Origin: Hyphococcus sp.
Lineage (GTDB): Bacteria > Pseudomonadota > Alphaproteobacteria > Caulobacterales > Parvularculaceae
DNA: 64,000 bases
Direction: 5' to 3'
Assembly: GCA_028289605.1 (NCBI GenBank)
Contig: JANQON010000009.1
Coordinates: forward strand, 558,001 to 622,000
The position numbers were made by a program, and so were the translations under genes. A model generated the notes under the pieces. That model did no database searches. It had not been told where the DNA came from and worked only from the letters and a program-made list of their open reading frames with translations. The first letter of the stretch is position 1. The number at the start of each line of letters is the position of its first letter. Positions 43,045 to 50,192 of this stretch are shown here, piece after piece.

Positions 43045-43099
43045 GCGGGCCTTCCGATTACGCCGTTCCGCCGAATTTCGACGGTTCACGGCCTCCTTC

Positions 43100-43115
43100 A
43101 AATGATATACCATTT
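43100..43115. promoter_or_regulatory. Region-B regulon operator, site 9 (AAATGATATACCATTT)
   Basis: An exact consensus copy between the divergent LeuC-like gene (TTG start 43044, minus strand) and the CpcT-like gene (43198, plus strand). Confidence 0.77.
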
Positions 43116-43197
43116 AAGCGGCGTTTGCGAAAATGCAATCGAGCGAACCGAAAACGCCAGCGCTGTCAGGGGCCAACGACAATCGGGAAACGTCGCT

Positions 43198-44187
43198 ATG
43201 ATGAAACAACTGCTACTCTCTTTCGCCGCCGCCGCCGCTGCGTCCACCGCTGCATACGCTGAAACCGCAGCGCCGGACAATGCGATTCTCGACCGCGACT
43301 TCCGCGAGATGATGGCGATGTTTCCCGGCCGCTATGACAATCAGGAACAGGTCTATTTTGAAATCAGTCTGGGCGTGCCCGAAGAAGACCGACATGAGCG
43401 CACGCACCATATCTTTCACCCCGTTAAACTGGAGAATTTTCCTGGCGAAACATTCTACGTTCAGCAATATCTAAATGATGATCCGGCCGATATTTATCGG
43501 CAGCGGGTTTATTCGTTTGAGCCGGACTACGATGAAAACGCCATCCGCCTGACCATCTACACGCCGAGCGAACCCGAATCGCTCGTCGATGCGCATCTTG
43601 AACCTGCAAAACTGGACGGGCTCTCGCCCGACGACATGATCATGCGGCCGGGCTGCGAGGTGTTCTGGAAACGGGAGATCGCGCAGTTCACGGGGTATAT
43701 GAAAGACGGCGCCTGCAGTTTTGTGTCTTCGCGCTCGGGCAAAAGAATCATCATCAACGACGATCTCCACCTGTCGGAAGATGCCATCTGGATTTCCGAT
43801 CGCGCCGTTGACGAAGACGGGAATTATGTATTCGGCAATCGCGCCGGCGTGCCGCATAAAAATAATCGCGCGAGCCTGTTCTCTTGCTGGGTCAGCGTAA
43901 AAAAGAAATCGGGTGACAAGGACTGGTCGTTCGACAATGATCTTGAGATTCACGATCAGGGCGGATGGATCTGGGTAACAACGGACGAACGCCGCCCGCA
44001 AAAGGTCGGCCTGAAGATGCGTAACGTCATCTGGCCGACCGGTTACAATCGCAACAGTCTGGTCCTTTATGCGTATCGCGACGGCGATGATAGCGCCCGC
44101 TCTTATGTCTGGACCGCGCCCGACGCAAAGCGTATCGCGCTCAATCTGCGTTGGGTGCAGGCCAGCTGCACGCGCAAGGAAGACTAG
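43198..44187 (+). CDS. CpcT/CpeT-like secreted protein (bilin lyase-like), copy 3
   Basis: The protein has 329 residues from ATG 43198 (or the adjacent ATG 43201). A signal peptide ends near TAAYAETA. It is the clearest CpcT relative in the window: MAMFPGRYDNQEQVYFE, FPGETFYVQQYLNDDPADIYRQRVYSFEPD, MRPGCEVFWKREIAQFTGYMKDGACSFVSSRSGKRIIINDDLHLSEDAIWISDRA. The C-terminal 120 residues (SLFSCWVSVKKKSGDK and on) are an extra domain I do not recognise. The frame is open far upstream through the LeuC gene on the other strand, which is coincidental. It converges on the second nitrilase-like gene with 9 bp between stops. Confidence 0.78.
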   Translation: MMKQLLLSFAAAAAASTAAYAETAAPDNAILDRDFREMMAMFPGRYDNQEQVYFEISLGVPEEDRHERTHHIFHPVKLENFPGETFYVQQYLNDDPADIYRQRVYSFEPDYDENAIRLTIYTPSEPESLVDAHLEPAKLDGLSPDDMIMRPGCEVFWKREIAQFTGYMKDGACSFVSSRSGKRIIINDDLHLSEDAIWISDRAVDEDGNYVFGNRAGVPHKNNRASLFSCWVSVKKKSGDKDWSFDNDLEIHDQGGWIWVTTDERRPQKVGLKMRNVIWPTGYNRNSLVLYAYRDGDDSARSYVWTAPDAKRIALNLRWVQASCTRKED

Positions 44188-44196
44188 CCGCGCGTT

Positions 44197-45339
44197 TTAC
44201 TTCCAGGCGTTTTTTCCATCGAGATAAGTTTTGGCGTCATCCAAGCTCGTTGGCTGATAGTCTGCGAACAATCCCGGCGCGTAACGCGGCCGGTACTGGT
44301 CGAAGATCGGTTCATAAAGCGCCATGTGCACATCGGGTATCTGATGGCGCGCCCGAAATGCGGCCAAGTTGATCCTCGAGGTTACGGCCTGTTCGAATTT
44401 TGACTCCGCCTCCGCCATCACTTCCCCGCGCGGCCCAAAGATCGTCGAACCGCCGGATCCCGCGTCATCGAAGAATCCCGGATTATTTGGCGACACAGCG
44501 TTGTTGACGATGACGCTGTAAACGCTGTTATAGATCGAGCACATCTTGATGTCGTCGATGGAAAACCCGCCCGTGGCGGTGCGCAGAAACAGTTCCGCGC
44601 CTTTCATCGCCATTGCGCGGAATAGCTCCGGCTCACGCTGCACCGAAGATGTGGTCAGATTACCGATATCGGTGCGGTGCACGGGGATAACTGCGTCCGC
44701 GCCGTACATTTCGGTGTATTGATCAAGCACATTGTAGATCGTTGTGGTGAAGAGTTCGAAGCCCGGAAAAACGCCTTTGATGTTGCGCGCCTTCCAATCG
44801 CGCGCAATGACAGCCCCGGTCGGATCAATGATACTCGTGATACTGAGAATATGGTTGGGCCAGTCGTCGTCGACGGCGTAGGATCCGAATTTGATATAGC
44901 ACTCATGTTCGCGTGCTTTTTTGGAAATAATTTCCGTCTCCGGACCCGGGATCTCAAGCGCAAGACGCAAGACCTCCTGCCGGCTCCACGTCGACCAGCC
45001 CGTAATGGGAAATTCGTGGAAACATAAAAGGTCTTTTTTTCCGCCGTAAAACTGCGCCTTATCGATCAGCTCCACCATGTGGTTAAGATTGTCGCGAATG
45101 CCGCGCCGCGGCGATCCGCCGTCAACGGCGCGCACTCGCGACTGGATCCCTGAAACGGCGATCGTGTCTTTCTTGAGAGGAACGCGTTCGTAGTTCTTGC
45201 CGTTCTCAGGGACCGAAAGGCCTGCGCTCAGATCTGGCTTGCGCGCCATGGACCCCTGGCCCAACCCCATCGCCCCTAAGGCTGCGCCGCCGGCGAACAG
45301 GCCCCTGCGCGACAGCTTCGGCGGGTTTACTTTGGTCAT
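44197..45339 (-). CDS. Tat-exported nitrilase-superfamily protein lacking the catalytic Cys (paralogue of 335-1444)
   Basis: The protein has 380 residues with a Tat signal (LSRRGLFAGGAALGAMGLG). Nitrilase features are LLCFHEFPITGW (Glu109) and ARDWKARN (Lys183). The nucleophile loop is IGNLTTSSVQREPELFRAMAMKGAELFLRTATG, with Ser around 231-232 in place of the Cys. It shares the segment YGADAVIPV with the protein at 335-1444, so both belong to one subgroup. Three residues of a normal triad are thus reduced to two. It is the last gene of a minus-strand run starting at the 50068 VOC gene, possibly at the TonB receptor 52670. Confidence 0.78.
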   Translation of the reverse strand: MTKVNPPKLSRRGLFAGGAALGAMGLGQGSMARKPDLSAGLSVPENGKNYERVPLKKDTIAVSGIQSRVRAVDGGSPRRGIRDNLNHMVELIDKAQFYGGKKDLLCFHEFPITGWSTWSRQEVLRLALEIPGPETEIISKKAREHECYIKFGSYAVDDDWPNHILSITSIIDPTGAVIARDWKARNIKGVFPGFELFTTTIYNVLDQYTEMYGADAVIPVHRTDIGNLTTSSVQREPELFRAMAMKGAELFLRTATGGFSIDDIKMCSIYNSVYSVIVNNAVSPNNPGFFDDAGSGGSTIFGPRGEVMAEAESKFEQAVTSRINLAAFRARHQIPDVHMALYEPIFDQYRPRYAPGLFADYQPTSLDDAKTYLDGKNAWK

Positions 45340-45349
45340 CCTCTTCTCC

Positions 45350-46147
45350 CTATTCAGCGTCCAAAAACGTTAGAATCTCCGCCGCCGTCGCTTCCGCTGC
45401 TTCGTCGAGGACGGCGCGTTTGATATCGAGGCGTTCAACGATCGAGGCGGACGGCATAACGTTCGCCGCCGCGCGCGTTGCGTCGAGCAATCCCGACTGT
45501 GTCGCAATGATCCGTGTCGGCGTCTTCACCTCTGGCAGGCGGTCTTCCCAAGGATATGAAAACGCAGCAATGAAAGCTTCGTTCATACGGGCGCCGGGAC
45601 GCAATTGTTCAACGAACATTTCAAACGCCCTGTCCGTTGGCTGACCTTCAAGGCGCTTGACGAACCCGGAAGCCCATGGGCCTTCAAGAGAAGCAATGTC
45701 CGGCGTGATTACGAGCGGGCCCATCCTGGACAGAAACGCAGTGCGTTTTTCCTCGTCGAACGCCGGAACGTCGATAAGCACAGCGCGGCGTACGCGCTCC
45801 GGCCTGTCAATGCATAGCTGCGCCGCCACAAGGCATCCAGTGTGAAAGCCGCAAATGTCGACCGGCGCGCTGTCGGAGCGATCATCAATCACCGACGCCA
45901 TCGCCTCAGCGAACATTTCGATGGACGCAGGCTCGAGCGTGGGATCGGATCCCCCATAGCCCGGGTAATCAGGGGCAAAAACCCGCCGTGTTGTCCCGAC
46001 ATGCTGCATAACGCCGGTGAAGGCGAGACCGCTGAACGGCGCCGGGTGAAAGCAATAAAGATCCGGCGCACTTGCGTTTTCAGACGCCGCAGCGCGCCAG
46101 TGAATCTGCCCGAGCGCGCCTTGGGAGTATCCCTTTGTTGTCTTCAT
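45350..46147 (-). CDS. Alpha/beta-hydrolase-fold protein with His at the nucleophile position (GFHTG)
   Basis: The protein has 265 residues from ATG 46147, which overlaps the MFS stop (ATGA); the frame extends 300 bases further but that is the antisense of the MFS gene end. Motifs are DLYCFHPAPFSGLAF, VFAPDYPGYGGSDP and the elbow PVDICGFHTGCLVAAQLC, with His102 replacing the nucleophile. The usual catalytic His region reads VERLDIKRAVLDEAAE, so that His is missing as well. Together with the paralogues at 22938 and 37383 this defines a His-elbow subfamily in one regulon. Confidence 0.83.
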   Translation of the reverse strand: MKTTKGYSQGALGQIHWRAAASENASAPDLYCFHPAPFSGLAFTGVMQHVGTTRRVFAPDYPGYGGSDPTLEPASIEMFAEAMASVIDDRSDSAPVDICGFHTGCLVAAQLCIDRPERVRRAVLIDVPAFDEEKRTAFLSRMGPLVITPDIASLEGPWASGFVKRLEGQPTDRAFEMFVEQLRPGARMNEAFIAAFSYPWEDRLPEVKTPTRIIATQSGLLDATRAAANVMPSASIVERLDIKRAVLDEAAEATAAEILTFLDAE

Positions 46148-47484
46148 TCGTCGCTGTCGCCCAGCCGCTTCATTTGCTTTAGATAAAGGCGGCGCGTAAT
46201 CGGGATGAGCACGAGCGGGATGACGCCGTAAATGATCGGCACCGCCGCGACGGCGAGGTTGAGATTGTCCTCGCCGAAAACGCGCGTCGACAAACTGCCC
46301 ACCGTCGTCGGGCCAAGAAACAGGCCCGAGAGCGAAATCGTCATGTAATACAGCGCCAGCACCTGCCCCCGAATTTGCGCCGGCGTAATCAGAAGCAACG
46401 CCGTCACGCCGACGGCGCTGACCATGCCGATTCCAACCGTGTTCACGCACAAGACCGCATAGGCGATGACGCCCGTCGGCATGAGCATGGCGACGGCGCC
46501 GGTCGGGACCATGATGAGGAATCCGATAACAAGAAGCCGAAACGGCGCATCGCGAACGCCGGCCTGCATCCAGCGATCCGAGAGATAGCCCATCAGCAAG
46601 ACGTTGGCGGGACCGATTATCAAAAGAGCGACGCCGTTGATAAACGCATACTGCTCACGCTCCCAGCCCCAGGTGCGTTCAAATGTCGACGGCAAATATC
46701 CCTGACTGTAGGCGATGATCGTCATCACCATAACGAGCGAAACGAAGGTGAAATAAGTGGCGCCGTTCTTCGCCACATAAGTCCACGCTTTAAAAATGCT
46801 GGCGCCCTGAAGCGCCGTATCACCGCCTACATGGGGGCGTCTTTCGGGCTCTTTCACGAAGAAAAAATACACAGCCAGCAACAACCCCGGCAGACCGACC
46901 GTCATGAAGACGAGCTGCCAGGGCGCCAGCAGCCCTAGCATCGGCAGGGTTACGCCGTTTGTCGTCTTCGCCCAAAGCAGCACGCCGCCGCCGATCAACG
47001 AGGCAATACCGGCGCCAAGCGTCAGCGCTGCGGTGTAGAATGCGATCGGTTTGCCGCGCTGTTCTTCCGGAAAACTGTCGGCAATCATGGAGAATGCAGA
47101 CGGGCTCAAAACAGATTCCCCGGCGCCGATGGTCATCCGGGCAAAGAACAACTGCCAAAAATTGGCGGCAAGCCCGGAAACCGCCGTCGCCGCAGACCAC
47201 ACCGCCATGCCGATGCCGACGATCCAGGTGCGCCGCCAGTTATCGACGAACCATCCGATAAAAAGCCCGCTGAATGCGTAAATCAGGCCGAAAGCAGGCC
47301 CCAGGATCAAACCGATCTGTTCGTCGGTTAGGCCTAGGTCTTCTTTAATCGGTTCGATGAGCAGACCAAGGATGTACCGGTCGACGAAGCTGAAAACATA
47401 CGCCATCGTCAGCATCGCAACGAGAAACCATGCGACGCTCGCGGGCGGATAAGGTTTGGACGGCGCTGAGGCTTCGTCGTTCAT
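46144..47484 (-). CDS. MFS transporter, spinster-like
   Basis: The protein has 446 residues with about twelve membrane segments. The first helix region FVDRYILGLLIEPIKEDLGLTDEQIGLILGPAFGLIYAFSGLFIGWFVD and GAGESVLSPSAFSMIADSFPEEQRGKPIAFY are typical of the spinster-like MFS branch often found next to TonB receptors in aerobic degraders. It would move the substrate or an intermediate across the inner membrane. It is coupled to the GFHTG hydrolase gene by ATGA overlap and follows the VOC gene by 11 bp. Confidence 0.93.
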   Translation of the reverse strand: MNDEASAPSKPYPPASVAWFLVAMLTMAYVFSFVDRYILGLLIEPIKEDLGLTDEQIGLILGPAFGLIYAFSGLFIGWFVDNWRRTWIVGIGMAVWSAATAVSGLAANFWQLFFARMTIGAGESVLSPSAFSMIADSFPEEQRGKPIAFYTAALTLGAGIASLIGGGVLLWAKTTNGVTLPMLGLLAPWQLVFMTVGLPGLLLAVYFFFVKEPERRPHVGGDTALQGASIFKAWTYVAKNGATYFTFVSLVMVMTIIAYSQGYLPSTFERTWGWEREQYAFINGVALLIIGPANVLLMGYLSDRWMQAGVRDAPFRLLVIGFLIMVPTGAVAMLMPTGVIAYAVLCVNTVGIGMVSAVGVTALLLITPAQIRGQVLALYYMTISLSGLFLGPTTVGSLSTRVFGEDNLNLAVAAVPIIYGVIPLVLIPITRRLYLKQMKRLGDSDE

Positions 47485-47495
47485 CTCGGCTCCGA

Positions 47496-47936
47496 CTAAA
47501 GCAGGTAAATCACAACAAGATTGCCGTCGAAATCGACAATGCCGATTTCGCGGCCAGTGCGGCCGTCATGGGTGACAAGTTTACCCTCTTCGTAGACGTG
47601 AAGACCAAGAGCGCGGGCGCCGGCCATCACCGCGTCGGGATCGGCGGTTTCAAGGACAATGGCGCTGCGTCGCGGAAACGGAACCGGCGCCAATTCAACA
47701 TTCTTGACCTCGCTAAGGGCCATCACCCGCGGCTGGTCCGGCGCGGAGAGAATGCAAAATCCAATCTCGGCTTCCTTGGGTATTTCAAAGACCGGAAATG
47801 AATAACTGTCAGGATTGTGGCCTTTCTGAAACGTCACCTCAAACCCCAACACATCGCGATAAAAAGTCAGCGCCCGCTCTATGTCCGAGACGATGAAATT
47901 CGCCCGTTGAAACCGAACTTGAGGCTTTCCCGTCAT
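47496..47936 (-). CDS. VOC family protein
   Basis: The protein has 146 residues and one VOC unit pair: VRFQRANFIVSDIERALTFYRDVLGFEVTFQKGHN at the N-terminus and REIGIVDFDGNLVVIYLL at the end. The Glu metal ligand usual near the C-terminus seems replaced in VVIYLL. It has no signal peptide. It belongs to the minus-strand run with two more VOC proteins and the MDR reductase. Possible roles include epimerase, lyase or dioxygenase; none can be chosen. Confidence 0.85.
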   Translation of the reverse strand: MTGKPQVRFQRANFIVSDIERALTFYRDVLGFEVTFQKGHNPDSYSFPVFEIPKEAEIGFCILSAPDQPRVMALSEVKNVELAPVPFPRRSAIVLETADPDAVMAGARALGLHVYEEGKLVTHDGRTGREIGIVDFDGNLVVIYLL

Positions 47937-47948
47937 CTCATCGTCTCC

Positions 47949-49040
47949 CTAAATCCATTCGTCGGGCTCGCCGCGGACTGAGCAACACTGCACGCCGACA
48001 TTTTGGCCGTAGTAAAGATTAGCGAGCGCGCGCGGCATGTTCTGAAATCCGTCGACAATGTCCTGGACGGGTTGCAATTTCCCGTCCTTGATCCATCCGG
48101 TCATGTCGTCCATCACCGCGTTCCATCGCGGTAAGTGATTGTAGACAAAAAACCCCTGCATCCGGCTGTCCGTTCTGCGCAGCTGTGTATAATTTGACAG
48201 CTTGAACGGAACGTCGCGCGTGTATTCGCTGATCGAGCCGCACAAAACGATTCGAGCATGCATGCGGAGGCGATCGAGACATGCCTCAAGCGTTTCCCCG
48301 CCGACATTGTCGAAGTAAAGATCAATTCCGTCAGGGCGGAGCGCGTCAAGACGTTCACCTATGTCTTCAGACTTGTAGTCGATCGCCGCCGAACAGCCGT
48401 GCTCGAGAATGAAGCGGCATTTGTCCGGGCCGCCGGCGATACCGACAACGTCGCAACCAATGACGTTCGCCGCCATTTGACTCACCATAGAGCCGACGCC
48501 GCCGGCCGCGCCCGACAACACCATCAGATCGCCGGGCCTCGGGTCGCCGCAGCCGAAAAACCCAGCATGTGCAGACAACCCCGTCATGCCAAGGACGCCG
48601 GCGCCCAATGCCGCGGGCAATCCGTTACTCGGCATCCGGAAAAACTTTTCCTGATCCGTCATGGCCGACACTTTGTAGGTGCGCCATCCCATTTGCCCTT
48701 GAACCATCTCGCCTTCGCGCCAATCCGGGTGGCGGGACTTGACGACCTGCGCAACGCCGCGGCCGTGAATGACGTCGCCCGGCTGCAACACGCGTTCGCC
48801 GGCGGCGCCCGTTCCTTGCATGTAAAACCGCATCACGGGCGCAAGACCGAGATAATACGTCTTTAGCAGAACCTCGCCATCGCCGGGCTCAGGAATGTCG
48901 CCGACCGTCCATTCAAAATCATCGGGCGTGACATTGCCGACAGGGCGATTTTTCACGCGCCATTCGAACAGCGCTTCATCATCAATCGACTTGTCCCTAG
49001 ACAGGGACTCAAATGCTGAAAGCGCGTCGGCCGCGATCAT
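47949..49040 (-). CDS. NADP-dependent oxidoreductase, zinc-independent MDR family (second copy)
   Basis: The protein has 363 residues. The N-terminus is about 25 residues longer than in the copy at 36365. Family features are YYLGLAPVMRFYMQGTG, GVLGMTGLSAHAGFFGCGDPRPGDLMVLSGAAGGVGSMVSQMAANVIGCDVVGIAGG and DLYFDNVGGETLEACLDRLRMHARIVLCGSISEY. These match prostaglandin/2-alkenal reductase-type enzymes that reduce conjugated double bonds. The start overlaps the stop of the VOC gene at 49037 by 4 bp. Confidence 0.92.
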   Translation of the reverse strand: MIAADALSAFESLSRDKSIDDEALFEWRVKNRPVGNVTPDDFEWTVGDIPEPGDGEVLLKTYYLGLAPVMRFYMQGTGAAGERVLQPGDVIHGRGVAQVVKSRHPDWREGEMVQGQMGWRTYKVSAMTDQEKFFRMPSNGLPAALGAGVLGMTGLSAHAGFFGCGDPRPGDLMVLSGAAGGVGSMVSQMAANVIGCDVVGIAGGPDKCRFILEHGCSAAIDYKSEDIGERLDALRPDGIDLYFDNVGGETLEACLDRLRMHARIVLCGSISEYTRDVPFKLSNYTQLRRTDSRMQGFFVYNHLPRWNAVMDDMTGWIKDGKLQPVQDIVDGFQNMPRALANLYYGQNVGVQCCSVRGEPDEWI

Positions 49041-49513
49041 TTAGGATGAACCCGGACAACCTGGTTGACTTCGAAAAAGTAACCGTCGAGGTCCCAGAAA
49101 GAACATCCGATCATGTCTTTTTGGGCCCCGTCAGCGCCGGTGACGGACCATTCGCGCGGCTCGCAATGAATGCGGGAACCAAGCGATCGCGCCCGTTCCA
49201 CCGCTCCCGCCGCATCTTCGGATGCGACAACAAAAATCGGCGCGCCGAAGCTGATTTCTGTTGGCAGTGTTTCCGGCGCGTCTTGCTTGGGATCGATCCA
49301 CTCGAGCAAGCCGATCATGCCGATGAGGTCGTGTTTGCATTTCAGAATAACGAGCCGGGTCTTGTCGCCTTTCTTGCCCGCCGCCAATTGGCTGCCGGAC
49401 AGGGTGAAAGGCGTGTCCATCCAGCGCGTCATGCCGAATACGGTTTCATACCAGTGCGCCGCCTTGTCGGCGTCGCGAACCATCATTGTCGTGCGTTTGA
49501 TTTCATCTGACAT
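49037..49513 (-). CDS. VOC family protein
   Basis: The protein has 158 residues: KRTTMMVRDADKAAHWYETVFGMTRWMDTPFTLSG, RLVILKCKHDLIGMIGLLEWIDPKQ and the terminal IGCSFWDLDGYFFEVNQVVRV, whose Glu fits the VOC metal ligand. The KANDDYIGMLGLWQF segment of the exported VOC protein at 16330 is closely similar to KCKHDLIGMIGLLEW here, so the two are probably paralogues. It lies between another VOC gene and the MDR gene. Confidence 0.87.
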   Translation of the reverse strand: MSDEIKRTTMMVRDADKAAHWYETVFGMTRWMDTPFTLSGSQLAAGKKGDKTRLVILKCKHDLIGMIGLLEWIDPKQDAPETLPTEISFGAPIFVVASEDAAGAVERARSLGSRIHCEPREWSVTGADGAQKDMIGCSFWDLDGYFFEVNQVVRVHPK

Positions 49514-49522
49514 GGCCGAGCC

Positions 49523-50068
49523 TCAATATTCGTACATTTCGACGCGCACGCCGTTCGGATCGAGGACGGCCATTGAAGTTGACTTTCCGCTGCCGGATTT
49601 TCCCAAGGGCGCGACGATGGGAACGCCCATCGCTTCAGCGCGGCGCGCAATCTCTGCGATATTCTGCACGCGATGGGCCAGAATCAATTCTCCTGCGCGA
49701 GAGGCGCGCGCGCCGTCTTGATCAAACGGCGTCGGTTCAGCGCCCTCAATTTGGATAAAGCTGACGCCCGCCCGCAGATCGGGATTCTCAATCGTCCACC
49801 CCGCCGGCGCCATGGATACGTAGCGCAGGACCTTGTTGTCGCCGACGGCGCCGACGACCTGTCGGGACTTCTCCGCCGTGATGGTCGATTCGCCAATCAC
49901 GGCGTAGCCAAGCAACTCTCGGTAGAACGCCACGCAGGCGTCAACGTCATTGCTTACAAAGCTCGCCGACCGCAAGGTTCCCTCGATCGGCGTATCGCTT
50001 TGCGCAAGCGCGTCGGGCGTTGCGGTAACGGTGACGGCGGCGATGAGAATTGAAATGAAGGCGCGCAT
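49523..50068 (-). CDS. Exported VOC family protein
   Basis: The protein has 181 residues from ATG 50068, preceded by GGGAGA; the long frame upstream is antisense of the receptor gene. A signal peptide ends near DALAQSD (residue 22). The VOC part reads LRSASFVSNDVDACVAFYRELLGYAVIGES and closes with SMAVLDPNGVRVEMYEY (Glu ligand). This is the second exported VOC protein in the regulon. It is separated from the receptor gene stop by 124 bp that contain an imperfect hairpin without a T-run, so read-through from the receptor promoter is possible. Confidence 0.84.
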   Translation of the reverse strand: MRAFISILIAAVTVTATPDALAQSDTPIEGTLRSASFVSNDVDACVAFYRELLGYAVIGESTITAEKSRQVVGAVGDNKVLRYVSMAPAGWTIENPDLRAGVSFIQIEGAEPTPFDQDGARASRAGELILAHRVQNIAEIARRAEAMGVPIVAPLGKSGSGKSTSMAVLDPNGVRVEMYEY

Positions 50069-50149
50069 GATCGTTCTCCCTAGCGCCCCCGCCAATAAAC
50101 GTTCGGCGGGCGCACGGCGCCGCGCCGATCTGAATACGCATGGTCGATT

Positions 50150-50175
50150 GTTGGCCGGCGGTTTCGCCGACCAAC
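50150..50175 (-). other. Imperfect hairpin between the TonB receptor and the downstream VOC operon
   Basis: GTTGG and CCAAC form the outer stem and CGGCG/CGCCG the inner stem, with one mismatch and the loop GTTT. No T-run follows on the minus strand, so it is not a standard terminator. It may lower or stabilise the downstream part of the receptor transcript. Confidence 0.4.
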
Positions 50176-50192
50176 GTGGTTTTGGTATCGAG

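Noticed and set aside
43045-43113. An upstream ATG start for the LeuC-like protein
   Set aside because: It would put the operator inside the gene. The TTG at 43044 has a ribosome site and gives the normal LeuC N-terminus and length.
42481-43197. The long plus-strand extension in front of the CpcT-like gene
   Set aside because: It is antisense to the LeuC gene and crosses the operator; the signal peptide begins only at 43198.
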